From contig CANJQC010000005.1 of the NCBI GenBank assembly GCA_947476295.1, forward strand, positions 27,300 through 91,299: a DNA stretch of 64,000 bases, written 5' to 3'. Both the position numbers and the translations under genes were made by a program. The stretch is from Planctomycetaceae bacterium (GTDB lineage: Bacteria > Planctomycetota > Planctomycetia > Planctomycetales > Planctomycetaceae). The notes beneath the pieces are model-generated. The model searched no databases. It worked only from the letters and a program-made list of their open reading frames with translations, and was not told the origin of the DNA. Of the stretch, positions 10,865 through 20,223 are shown one piece after another. Every line of letters begins with the position of its first letter. Position 1 is the first letter of the stretch.

Positions 10865-12100
10865 TCACCGACTGAGATTCTCAAACATGTAGAGGCCGGA
10901 TTTTCCTGGGCACACAACATCGATGTCTCCGTCACCGTCTATGTCAACCGCCGCGATCTGAAGTCCTGTGCCGGCGCTGCCTGTCGGGAAATCTTTCAGA
11001 GCCCAGCGGTCCTTGGCGTCTTTGGGAGCGTTGATCGCAGGGTCGCCGTGGAAGATCGTGTGCCTCATCCATTTTGCTGCGACACGGTCAAATTGATAAT
11101 AGTAGACCACGGATGCATCGGTGTCGCCTGGTTCTACTTCGTGCGCGTAGACTCGTTTGCCCGTAATGAGTTCCTGTTCGCCTTTGCCATCAAGATCGGC
11201 AAAAACCAGTGTGTGGACCTGAGAGAATGTGTCGTCGATATCCAGCCTGGTCCATTCGCGCTTGCCGTCGTTTCCCACGGATTGCTTGAGCCAATGCAAA
11301 CCGAAGCCGTGGCCCATGCCGTACACGATGTCCGCCAACTGATCGCCATCGACGTCGCGACCGTGAATAAAAAACCCGGCTGCTCCCAGCTGGAACTCGG
11401 CATGAAACTGCCATGCGCTGGAAGCAGCGTCCTCGGGCTGTTCATGCCAGCCTTTCGGCGTGATAATGTCCAGCCTTCCGTCACGGTTGATGTCTCCGAC
11501 TCCCACACCATGCCCGGCACCTTCGCTGCCAAGATCATGTTTGGTCCAGACGACGGCAGGCTTCTGTTGCGTCAGCTCATACCAGACAACGACGTTACCC
11601 GTGTTCGGCAGAAAATCGAGTTTCCCGTCGCCGTTGATATCGACAAGTTCGCCGGTCTCCATATTTCCGGGAGTATCAATTTCATGCTCAGTCCACGGTG
11701 CAGTCGCATCGCCACCCGGATTCTCGACCCAGCCAACTCGCCTGCCGAAGTAATTGCAGGTGACGATATCAGGGCGCCCGTCGTCGTTCACATCCAGCGG
11801 CGAATCTGAGAAGTCTTCATAATAGTGCGGATTCGGGCCACTCGCCGGAACATCACGCACCTTGCGCTTCGTCCAGTTCGGAGCTTCATACCACGAATCG
11901 CCGCAGAAGATATCCGTCTTCCCGTCCCCATTGAAGTCAGCCGTTCCACAAGCTTCATACGGCGACTGATCATTGATCGTGTGCATCTTCCAGTTCAGGT
12001 CCGGATGAGATTCCTGAGCAAACGCGGCGGCATCGCCTATCACAATATAACCAATGGAAAGGCAGATGAGCGTGGACGTGCGACCGGATTGAATCAGCAT
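10865..12100 (-). CDS. Secreted FG-GAP/VCBS-repeat protein (ORF open to 12259)
   Basis: Signal-like start MLIQSGRTSTLICLSIGYIV; repeated D-x-DGxxDI motifs (DFNGDGKTDIFCGD, DVNDDGRPDIVTCN, DINRDGRLDIITPKG, DIDGDGDIDVVCPG). Confidence 0.85.
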   Translation of the reverse strand: MLIQSGRTSTLICLSIGYIVIGDAAAFAQESHPDLNWKMHTINDQSPYEACGTADFNGDGKTDIFCGDSWYEAPNWTKRKVRDVPASGPNPHYYEDFSDSPLDVNDDGRPDIVTCNYFGRRVGWVENPGGDATAPWTEHEIDTPGNMETGELVDINGDGKLDFLPNTGNVVVWYELTQQKPAVVWTKHDLGSEGAGHGVGVGDINRDGRLDIITPKGWHEQPEDAASSAWQFHAEFQLGAAGFFIHGRDVDGDQLADIVYGMGHGFGLHWLKQSVGNDGKREWTRLDIDDTFSQVHTLVFADLDGKGEQELITGKRVYAHEVEPGDTDASVVYYYQFDRVAAKWMRHTIFHGDPAINAPKDAKDRWALKDFPTGSAGTGLQIAAVDIDGDGDIDVVCPGKSGLYMFENLSR

Positions 12101-12366
12101 CAAAAACTCCAGGCAAGGCTTCGAAGGCAATGATATTAAAGGAGATGGCAGGCAGCGATTTGGCACCGATGTTCGCCTAAATGACATCAGTCTGGCAAGC
12201 GACCGAAGAAAACATATTGATCCTGTCGAAAATCTGGTGATGCAGGCTTTCACGCTCACGCCGAGAGCGATGATGTCCTAGAATCCGGGGCTCGAAATTG
12301 ACGACGGCTCTGCAAATGAGAATGCTGGCTGTGCAACGAACTGTCTTCTGGCGGATTTGACGGAAC

Positions 12367-13950
12367 ATGATTTGCGTGAGTCTCGGGCGAACTCGGCATT
12401 CGTCGATGATGGAAGAACACCGGTCTCTGGCTGAAAAGAAGGCCGAACTGGTCGAGCTGCGCGTTGATTACATGCGCAAGCGGCCTGATATCGGACTGAT
12501 GCTGAAGGACCGACCGACGCCTGTGGTCGTCACCTGTCGTCGCCGAGCGGATCGTGGTCGCTGGTTTGGCACGGAGGAGCAGCGGCAGACGATTCTGCGG
12601 GAAGCCATCATCGGCGGGGCAGAGTACGTCGATCTCGAAGACGACATCGCGAAGTCCGTCCGTCGCTACGGGAAAACGAAGCGGATCGTTAGCTATCACA
12701 ACTTCGAAGAGACACCGATGGAGTTGTACGATATTTATCGGCGTCTAACGCAGTGTGATGCGGACATCATTAAAATTGTGACAATGGCAAATTCGCCGGC
12801 AGACAATGTTCGCATGCTGGAAATGGTGAGTGCGTCGGAGATCCCGACGGTCGGGTTCTGCATGGGTGAACTGGGCACCATCAGTCGCATTCTCTGCGGA
12901 CGAGCAGGTTCACCGTTCACTTATGCCAGCTTCAGTCGTGAACGCGAGCTGGCTCCTGGGCAGTTGTCGTATGCAGAAGTCCGCAACCTGTATCGATACA
13001 ACAGGATTACGAAGGACACAAAAGTATTTGGTGTGATCGGTGACCCGATTGCTCACAGCAAGAGTCCCCTTATTCACAACGCGGCGTTTCGCAAATTGGG
13101 CATCGATGCAGTCTACCTGCCGCTTCGCATTCCAGCCGATTTGCTTCTGCCATCGCTGAAAGAATTCGATCGCCTGAAGATCAGCGGCTACAGTGTCACG
13201 ATTCCCCACAAAGAAAGCGTGCTGCAGTTCTGCGACAGCATGTCTGAAGAAACCGATCTGATCGGTGCGGCAAACACACTCTTTCGACACAACGATGAGT
13301 GGAACGCGACGAATACCGATGCTCCGGCGGCGTTGGAAGCCATTCAGGAGGGACTTAAGAAATCCGGCGGTGTGACGGATCTGGTCGGTCGAAAAGTTCT
13401 GATCCTCGGAGCAGGGGGAGTCTCACGCGCCGTCGGACACGCATTGCTGAGCGCTAAGGCTGCAGTGTCTGTGACAAATCGTTCACGAGATCGGGGCCGC
13501 GCGTTGGCAGCGGAACTCGGTTGTCAATTTGTGTCCTGGGAAAATCGCGGCGCAGAAATGTGCGAAGTGCTGGTGAATTGCACGTCGGTTGGCATGCATC
13601 CGAATCTGGATGAATCACCCTTCGAACAGCATTGGATAGGAGATTCGACGTTGGTGTTCGATACGATCTACAACCCGGAACAGACGTTGTTGCTTAAACA
13701 CGCCCGAGAACGCGGCTGTCCGACTGTCAGTGGTGTTGAAATGTTCGTGCGGCAGGCGGCGAAACAGTTCGAACTCTTCACCGGTCAGGTTGCACCTGTT
13801 GACTATATGGCAGAAACGTTGCGAGTTTCCACGTCAGCAGCGCATGCGATTGTCAGTCTCGCCGAATCTGTCCCCGTTGCGAAACCGAGAACCGCCTTAC
13901 GTCCGGTGTCAGAGCCGGACCACGACGATGATGACTCCGCGACCGAGTAA
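12367..13950 (+). CDS. Bifunctional type I 3-dehydroquinate dehydratase / shikimate dehydrogenase
   Basis: N-terminal half VELRVDYMRKRPDI...KRIVSYHNFEETP...DIIKIVTMANSPADN; C-terminal half FGVIGDPIAHSKSPLIHNAAFRKLGIDAVYLP...GYSVTIPHKE...NTDAPAALEAI...ILGAGGVSRAV. Confidence 0.93.
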   Translation: MICVSLGRTRHSSMMEEHRSLAEKKAELVELRVDYMRKRPDIGLMLKDRPTPVVVTCRRRADRGRWFGTEEQRQTILREAIIGGAEYVDLEDDIAKSVRRYGKTKRIVSYHNFEETPMELYDIYRRLTQCDADIIKIVTMANSPADNVRMLEMVSASEIPTVGFCMGELGTISRILCGRAGSPFTYASFSRERELAPGQLSYAEVRNLYRYNRITKDTKVFGVIGDPIAHSKSPLIHNAAFRKLGIDAVYLPLRIPADLLLPSLKEFDRLKISGYSVTIPHKESVLQFCDSMSEETDLIGAANTLFRHNDEWNATNTDAPAALEAIQEGLKKSGGVTDLVGRKVLILGAGGVSRAVGHALLSAKAAVSVTNRSRDRGRALAAELGCQFVSWENRGAEMCEVLVNCTSVGMHPNLDESPFEQHWIGDSTLVFDTIYNPEQTLLLKHARERGCPTVSGVEMFVRQAAKQFELFTGQVAPVDYMAETLRVSTSAAHAIVSLAESVPVAKPRTALRPVSEPDHDDDDSATE

Positions 13951-14083
13951 TCCTGCGATTCCGGAGGCTGGGCATTCATGTGCGACGATAGCGATCCTGA
14001 CGACGACGACAGATCTTCCAACCGGGATCAGGGGTTCCGCCGAATAACGGACTACGAAAAATACTCGCAGAAAGACACCAACT

Positions 14084-14848
14084 ATGCCGCCCATCGACAA
14101 GCCCCGTATCATCGCCGTCATGCCCGCCTACAATGCGGAAACAACTTTGGAACGTACACTGCGCGATATCCCGCTCGGCACAGTCGATGAAATCATTCTG
14201 GTTGATGACTGCAGCAAAGACCGAACCGTCGAAGTCGCACGTTCGCTGGGACTGACTGTGATTCCACATGAACGCAACACCGGGTACGGCGGCAACCAGA
14301 AGACGTGCTATACGGCTGCACTTGAACGAGGTGCCGATATCGTTGTAATGATTCATCCGGATTATCAGTATGACAGTCGAGTGATTCCTGTCGCAGCGGA
14401 GTTGATCCGCCTTGGGAACTGTGACGTGATTCTGGGCTCCAGAATCCGCACGCGTGCCGAGGCACTGCAGGGCGGGATGCCCGCCTGGAAATACGTGGCC
14501 AATCGGTGTCTCACGATCTTTGAGAACGTGATACTTGGTCAGAATCTTGGAGATTTTCACAGCGGTTTCCGCGCATATCGACGTGAGGTTCTTGAGACTG
14601 TGCCGTGGCAGGAGAACTCCGACGACTTCGTCTTCGACACGCAGTTTCTGGCTCAAGCTGTTTACTACAATTTCAAGCTGGGCGATATTCCAGTTCCCGT
14701 CCGCTATTTTGCGGAAGCATCCAGCATCAATTTCCGCCGAAGCATGCGCTACGGCCTGCTGACGTTGTGGGTGATGTTTGAGTTCTGGTGCAATCGCCTG
14801 GGAATCTGCAAGTCGAAAATCTACCGTAAGCCAAAGCCGAGTGTTTGA
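14084..14848 (+). CDS. Family 2 glycosyltransferase
   Basis: [69 protein letters not shown]. Confidence 0.9.
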   Translation: MPPIDKPRIIAVMPAYNAETTLERTLRDIPLGTVDEIILVDDCSKDRTVEVARSLGLTVIPHERNTGYGGNQKTCYTAALERGADIVVMIHPDYQYDSRVIPVAAELIRLGNCDVILGSRIRTRAEALQGGMPAWKYVANRCLTIFENVILGQNLGDFHSGFRAYRREVLETVPWQENSDDFVFDTQFLAQAVYYNFKLGDIPVPVRYFAEASSINFRRSMRYGLLTLWVMFEFWCNRLGICKSKIYRKPKPSV

Positions 14849-14999
14849 AGCAGCCGATGCATTCCCTGGTCGGCAATTTAATGGATTTACGACGACGGCA
14901 AGGGTATATTGCGTCCTTGTGGCGCACTCATCGAGCAAAGAATGATGCTGTGCATCAGTCGCCATGATATGACTCATTAAACGTCTGGCAAGGAATCGC

Positions 15000-15563
15000 A
15001 TGTCGCTATCATCCGAAACGATTCGTAAGTCTCCGACGAAGCTGACGTATAACGAATACGTCCTGTTTCCGTACGATGGCAAGCGGCACGAGATTATTGA
15101 TGGACGACACTACATGAATGCTGCACCAGTTCCGCGTCATCAGGCTGTTTCTCGTCACATTCAGTTTCAACTCTATGAGCAGATTGAGATGAAGTCACTT
15201 GGCCAGGTGATCAATTCTCCCATTGATCTTCAGCTTAGCGACGTCGATGTAGTACAGCCGGATCTTGTCGTCGTGCTGGCCACGAATCGCATCATCACTC
15301 AGACCAGAATCAGCGGCGTACCAGATCTGGTGATCGAAATCCTGTCGCCGTCGAATCGCAAACATGACACGGAGCTCAAGAGACGACTGTACGAACAGTT
15401 CGCTGTCCCTGAATACTGGATCGTTGATCCCGATGAATGCATTGTGGTTCGTTATAGACGAAATGAAACTGGCACATTCGGGGAACCGACTCACTTCAAA
15501 GATGTTATCACGTTCGCAGGCATCCCGGGTGGAGTGACCATCGATCTGACTCGTGTCTGGTAG
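15000..15563 (+). CDS. Uma2-family (DUF820) PD-(D/E)XK nuclease-like protein
   Basis: VVQPDLVVVLATN...GVPDLVIEILSPSNRKHDTELKRRLYEQFAVPEYWIVDPDE. Confidence 0.88.
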   Translation: MSLSSETIRKSPTKLTYNEYVLFPYDGKRHEIIDGRHYMNAAPVPRHQAVSRHIQFQLYEQIEMKSLGQVINSPIDLQLSDVDVVQPDLVVVLATNRIITQTRISGVPDLVIEILSPSNRKHDTELKRRLYEQFAVPEYWIVDPDECIVVRYRRNETGTFGEPTHFKDVITFAGIPGGVTIDLTRVW

Positions 15564-15579
15564 ATCGGGTATCGTTGAA

Positions 15580-16137
15580 ATGACCAATGTCACTGTTGTG
15601 TTGAATGCCATCGAATCCGGTGAAGCGAGAACCGAAGATCTGCGGCCTCTGGTGTATGACGAACTTCGGCAACTGGCAGCCGGGCAAATGCGTCATGAAC
15701 GCGGCGGACTCACGCTGCAGGCCACGGCGTTGGTTCACGAAGCCTTTCTTCGGCTGGTCGGCGGTGAAAATGCAACATGGCAAAACCGGCGGCATTTTTT
15801 CGGTGCGGCGGCACTGGCGATGCAGCGAATTCTCGTGGAACAGGCTCAACGCAAAGGACGACTGAAACACGGAGGCAATCGGCAGGAAGTTGCAATCTCC
15901 GACATCGACATCATAGCCGACGCGAACCAATCCTATGAGGAACTCCTCGCCCTTGACGACGCTCTGATCCAGTTGCAGGCGGAAGACCCGGAGAAGGCCG
16001 AACTGATTCGTCTTCGATATTTCGCCGGACTGACAGAAGAAGAGGCTGCTCATACGCTGAACATCTCCCGCGCGACGGCTTCTCGCTGGTGGACGTACGC
16101 AAAAGCGTGGCTGTTTGCAAAGGTGCGTGGTGAGTAA
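15580..16137 (+). CDS. ECF sigma factor, TIGR02999-like
   Basis: LVYDELRQLAAGQMRHERGGLTLQATALVHEAFLRLVG; RRHFFGAAALAMQRILVEQAQRK; LRYFAGLTEEEAAHTLNISRATASRWW. Confidence 0.9.
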   Translation: MTNVTVVLNAIESGEARTEDLRPLVYDELRQLAAGQMRHERGGLTLQATALVHEAFLRLVGGENATWQNRRHFFGAAALAMQRILVEQAQRKGRLKHGGNRQEVAISDIDIIADANQSYEELLALDDALIQLQAEDPEKAELIRLRYFAGLTEEEAAHTLNISRATASRWWTYAKAWLFAKVRGE

Positions 16138-16412
16138 AGCTGGTTGAAACTGGATTTTGCGGTTCGGCGCGAACTTCATTGATGCATCTTAGAATGTCCG
16201 TGGTATGCTTATCGCGATCGTCGGAGTATGTATGAGATTGCCGCTGTCTGCATGACCGCAGGGATGCTGCTGCGTGAAGAGATTCTGGGCCATGCCGCAT
16301 GGAAGAACTTGTTCCGGCTGATGGGCTACGCACTGCTGGGACCCATTGGTATCGGATTATGGATTTGGCAGCAGTCCGCTGCGAAACCGCCCCGTTCCGC
16401 AAACCCCTAGCC

Positions 16413-16495
16413 TCGTAGGCGATGCCGCTCCGCCGACATGCATTCCTCTTCACGCCTGTGCAAGACCAACGCAGCGGTGTGGCAACCCCAGTCCT
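16413..16495. repeat. Dispersed intergenic repeat, copy 2, adjacent to the 3' end of the minus-strand gene 16494-17603
   Basis: GTAGGCGATGCCGCTCCGCCGACATGCATTCCT...GCAGCGGTGTGGCA aligns with 10759-10840. Confidence 0.55.
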
Positions 16496-17603
16496 ATCCC
16501 GCTTTGCGGTACTTTTGCTTCTTCCCGTTCTTGCCCTTTCCGTGAAGCTGAACCTGGGAAATCGATGCGGCTTCGACTTCCGGTGCTGTGCGTGCGACTG
16601 AATCGTGATCTACGCGATGTTCCTCTTCAATTTCAATGGGTATTGAAGCAGCATCAGAGGACCCAGCAATCACAACAGTTGCCGGTTGAACACCAACGAT
16701 CTCGACAACCGTCGCCTCAATTGCCCCATGATTCACATTCTTCACACGATCAGCAGTGGATTTCCGCTGCACCGCCAGCGGTGGGTTAGGATTGACGTGA
16801 ATCACAAATCGGGCGTGCAACTGAAACGCGGACAGCATGAGGCCTGAAATCAGCAGTTCCAGTGTTGACAGATGAAACATAACAGTCGCCGAATGCTGTC
16901 GAGCACCTGCGAATGCGCGCACAGCAAGCAACAACGTCGAAATCACCAGGAGAGACTGTGCCGGTCGACAACGTCCCATGTCGGGAATCAACCGTCGAAG
17001 CACGAAGGCCAGACAAGCACCAGATGGAACAAGGATCAGGGCAGGGCGAGCGGCATCAATTCGGCCAAACAGAGGTTCAAGTCCCTGTGCAGTGAGATCC
17101 GTGATCCACGGGCTGACGCCCGTTAGCAACGTTAGCGACGCAGCAAATAATCCCACCGCCATCCAGCGCCACCAGCGATAGCGACCTCGAAAATCCACGG
17201 CGCTGGCGGAACGTACCCAGGCGATGACAAGACAAAACTCCGCCGCCGCGAAGAGCTTCAAGCCTGAGAGACCTCGCAATGCTTCCAGACGGCTTGCCAA
17301 TAGAGCGTGATCAGGGATGTTTGATGAACTAGACGACGGCCATGTGACGAAGGCGTAAACGATCGGAGTCAGAGTGAGTACAACCGCTACCGCAACGTGT
17401 TTCCACAGTCGCGGAGAAATTACCCGGCGAATGAGCCGATCGCGGGACAGCATCGGAAACGGTGCAATGTCAGCGGCACATTCGTACTGATTCGAATTAA
17501 TAGTGGCGTCAGACAAATCGAACTCTGGATCAATCTCCGTCAGCAATCGTCTACGGCGACGATCGGCGGCATTTGCGGACCCGGAAAAATGAACGTCAGA
17601 CAT
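16494..17603 (-). CDS. Hypothetical multi-pass membrane protein
   Basis: Long ORF with several hydrophobic segments (HVAVAVVLTLTPIVYAFVTW, WRWMAVGLFAASLTLLTGVSPW); basic KGKNGKKQKYRKAG C-terminus. Confidence 0.6.
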   Translation of the reverse strand: MSDVHFSGSANAADRRRRRLLTEIDPEFDLSDATINSNQYECAADIAPFPMLSRDRLIRRVISPRLWKHVAVAVVLTLTPIVYAFVTWPSSSSSNIPDHALLASRLEALRGLSGLKLFAAAEFCLVIAWVRSASAVDFRGRYRWWRWMAVGLFAASLTLLTGVSPWITDLTAQGLEPLFGRIDAARPALILVPSGACLAFVLRRLIPDMGRCRPAQSLLVISTLLLAVRAFAGARQHSATVMFHLSTLELLISGLMLSAFQLHARFVIHVNPNPPLAVQRKSTADRVKNVNHGAIEATVVEIVGVQPATVVIAGSSDAASIPIEIEEEHRVDHDSVARTAPEVEAASISQVQLHGKGKNGKKQKYRKAG

Positions 17604-17837
17604 CCATCAGTCTCTAGTGTGAGCGAACGCAGGTCCGTAGAAGACTCGGGGAGTGGCCAAATCCGGGGCAACCAAGTCGTTCTGCAGATCGGCAGTTTCA
17701 GCCGATGCTTAGCACGTCAGCCGGACACGCACAGCCACCAACAACATCGGCGGGCTTGCCGCCTGCTCTGCAATTCAATGTTGCAGCGACTCACAGCCTG
17801 CATCTGTTCCCCAGTTTCTGCACGGGAAGGACGCAGG

Positions 17838-18416
17838 TCAGTTGCTGAAAAATGGGTCTGGAACTTTGGGGGCATCCGAAGAATACGACGAAAACCTGGT
17901 GCACTCCAGTTCCTGGCCCCTTATTTCAACACGCTGCGCCGCGCCTTCCAGTTTCAGCAGTGCCTGCTTATTATGCAGTCCGCCGCCGTAGCCGACCAGT
18001 TTGCCACTGCTGCCGATAATGCGATGGCAGGGGACGATGATCGCGATCGGATTGCGTCCGTTTGCCAATCCAACTGCTCGTGCGGCTGCTGGATTGCCGA
18101 CCGACCTTGCGATATCGCCGTAGCTGGCGGTTGTCCCATACGGCACTTTATACAGTGCTTTCCAGACACGTCGCTGAAAGTCGGTACCTTCTGCTGCCAG
18201 CGGCAGGTCAAACGCCCGGAGTTTTCCGGAAAAATAAGCCTTCAACTGCCGCACGGCTTCCTTTAACCGCTTTTCGTTGAGTTCCCAGTCCTCACCAAGA
18301 GTCGTCTCCGCAGCACTATTGTGCGATTTTCCAAATGACACATGACGCAGGCCCTGGTCATCACCTGCGATCAGGAGTCTTCCAACCGGCGTGCCGGCAA
18401 GATGTGTAAAAAACAT
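17838..18416 (-). CDS. ogt: Methylated-DNA-[protein]-cysteine S-methyltransferase
   Basis: PYGTTASYGDIARSVGNPAAARAVGLANGRNPIAIIVPCHRIIGSSGKLVGYGGGLHNKQALLKLEG. Confidence 0.93.
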   Translation of the reverse strand: MFFTHLAGTPVGRLLIAGDDQGLRHVSFGKSHNSAAETTLGEDWELNEKRLKEAVRQLKAYFSGKLRAFDLPLAAEGTDFQRRVWKALYKVPYGTTASYGDIARSVGNPAAARAVGLANGRNPIAIIVPCHRIIGSSGKLVGYGGGLHNKQALLKLEGAAQRVEIRGQELECTRFSSYSSDAPKVPDPFFSN

Positions 18417-18553
18417 GACTTCCGACCCCTGGAGAATGATGACGCCTTGAGCATTGGAAACACTGCTCGCAACATCTTACAGTTCACGTTTCAGGCTTTG
18501 AATGGACTGAACAAAAGTTCCGGATTTGTTTCTCATTACGGTAGTTGTACTTC

Positions 18554-19507
18554 ATGTCTCAGGAAACTCTTGCGTCCGAAATTCGTCAGTCGGCACTGGA
18601 GCGAAACGCTCAGGTCGAATCGCTTCGCTGGAAAAAATTCTCTGTGCTTGACGATGGATTTGTCTGTCTGGTGGACGTAATGGGCGACGACAGCAGCATT
18701 GTTCAGGCAGCGCGAGTCAGTTACGGTGAAGGAACAAAAAAGGTCAGCGATGACCGGACACTGATTCGGTATCTGCTGCGGCACCGGCATACGACTCCTT
18801 TTGAAATGGCAGAGATCAAGTTTCTGGTTCGAGTACCGATGGACTGCTGGCGGCAGTGGGTTCGGCACCGCACGGCCAATATCAACGAATACAGCACGCG
18901 CTACTCGCTGGCGATTGCTGCGGCTCAAACGACCGACCCCGGCGAATGGAGGACACAGGCAGAATCTAATCGCCAAGGGAGCGGCGATGCCCTGCCTGCC
19001 GATCTCGGGCAGCGACTGACACAGGAAGAAGCAGAACTCCAGGCGAAAATTCGTGACGTATATCAAAGCCGCATTTCATCCGGAGTTGCACGCGAGCAGG
19101 CGAGAAAAGATTTGCCATTGGCAACGTATACAGAAGCGTACTGGAAAATTGATCTGCACAACCTGCTGCATTTTCTTGCGCTGCGCATGGACAGCCACGC
19201 TCAGTTGGAAATTCGCCAGTACGCGACGACGCTTGGAGAGCAGATCGTCGCACCGCTCTTTCCAATCGTGTGGGAAGCATTTCTGGACTATCGCATGCAG
19301 TCCACGTTTCTGACACGCCTGGATTCCGGCGTGATCCAGCGTTTGACCGCCAACGCCGCTGCAGCCGGAACCGCTCCTCCGTTTTCAGACGACGCCTTTA
19401 TCGCCGCTCAGGACCCAACCTGGATCGCCCTCAACCGCAGCCGCGAACGCGACGAATGCCGATCCAAGCTTCAGCGTCTTGGATTGTTAGCTCAGGCACA
19501 AGAGTAA
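18554..19507 (+). CDS. thyX: FAD-dependent thymidylate synthase
   Basis: ThyX motif RHRTANINEYSTRYS; LRHRHTTPFEMAEIKFLVRVPMDCWRQWVRHR. Confidence 0.93.
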   Translation: MSQETLASEIRQSALERNAQVESLRWKKFSVLDDGFVCLVDVMGDDSSIVQAARVSYGEGTKKVSDDRTLIRYLLRHRHTTPFEMAEIKFLVRVPMDCWRQWVRHRTANINEYSTRYSLAIAAAQTTDPGEWRTQAESNRQGSGDALPADLGQRLTQEEAELQAKIRDVYQSRISSGVAREQARKDLPLATYTEAYWKIDLHNLLHFLALRMDSHAQLEIRQYATTLGEQIVAPLFPIVWEAFLDYRMQSTFLTRLDSGVIQRLTANAAAAGTAPPFSDDAFIAAQDPTWIALNRSRERDECRSKLQRLGLLAQAQE

Positions 19508-19665
19508 TTTGCTGGCCAGTCTTTTCTCAAACTCCAAAATCACGGAGCTTTCCAGGGATCTTTCGCATCCATTGGCTCGAACCGTATGGAAAATCCCGGA
19601 TTTCCCGATAAGGTTCGCAGTCTTCGCGTGTCAATGAGTTCACGAACATCGCAAATGCGGTATTT

Positions 19666-19738
<73 letters not shown>

Positions 19739-19749
19739 TTGAAAAAGAC

Positions 19750-19780
19750 GGGGTTTCTGAATTTTCAGAGCCCCATTTTT
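19750..19780 (+). terminator. Likely intrinsic terminator after tRNA-Lys
   Basis: GGGG-tt-TCTGA-ATTT-TCAGA-g-CCCC stem-loop followed by ATTTTT. Confidence 0.6.
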
Positions 19781-20223
19781 CGTCAAGTGTCGCCTTAGGC
19801 GGCTTCGAATCCCGTGACGGGATCGCCTGCATCGTCCCGGCCAATACACGCCAATCGGAAGCTCGCCAGTTTTACGCTCTCCCGTCATCCAGTTGCCGTG
19901 GACAGTTTCATCCACAGCCTCGTTCACTGCATGAAACTGATGAGCCCCGGCGATCATCTTATGCAACCGATCGCTGTAGGTACCTTTTCACAGCCGGTCC
20001 TGCCTTCTAGGCAGGACTTCGCAGCTTGCCCCGCGACCATGGACCAAATAAGGTCGAATGATAGGCGACGCATCGCCTCTGAGCGGATGTCCATCCCATA
20101 GCTGTTCTCCTCACGGCGAAATCCTTTCCGGCAGAAAGGCTGCACAAGCGGGAAAAATGGTTCGAAGTCACAGGAACTCAGACCGAAGGCATCGCTTCAA
20201 TTCACTGACCAGAACTGGCATAC

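Noticed and set aside
10853-11809. 318-aa + strand ORF
   Set aside because: Antisense to the VCBS/FG-GAP gene, whose repeats clearly define the coding strand.
13976-15082. 368-aa - strand ORF
   Set aside because: Antisense to a clear family 2 glycosyltransferase and the Uma2 start; no domain signal.
16228-16410. 60-aa + strand hydrophobic ORF
   Set aside because: Could be a small membrane protein, but there is no clear ribosome-binding site and no way to test conservation here.
19740-20220. Possible integrated island or integrase scar downstream of tRNA-Lys
   Set aside because: No integrase ORF or duplicated tRNA 3' end was seen; only a terminator and small hairpins such as GTCCTGCC-TTCTA-GGCAGGAC (19998-20018).
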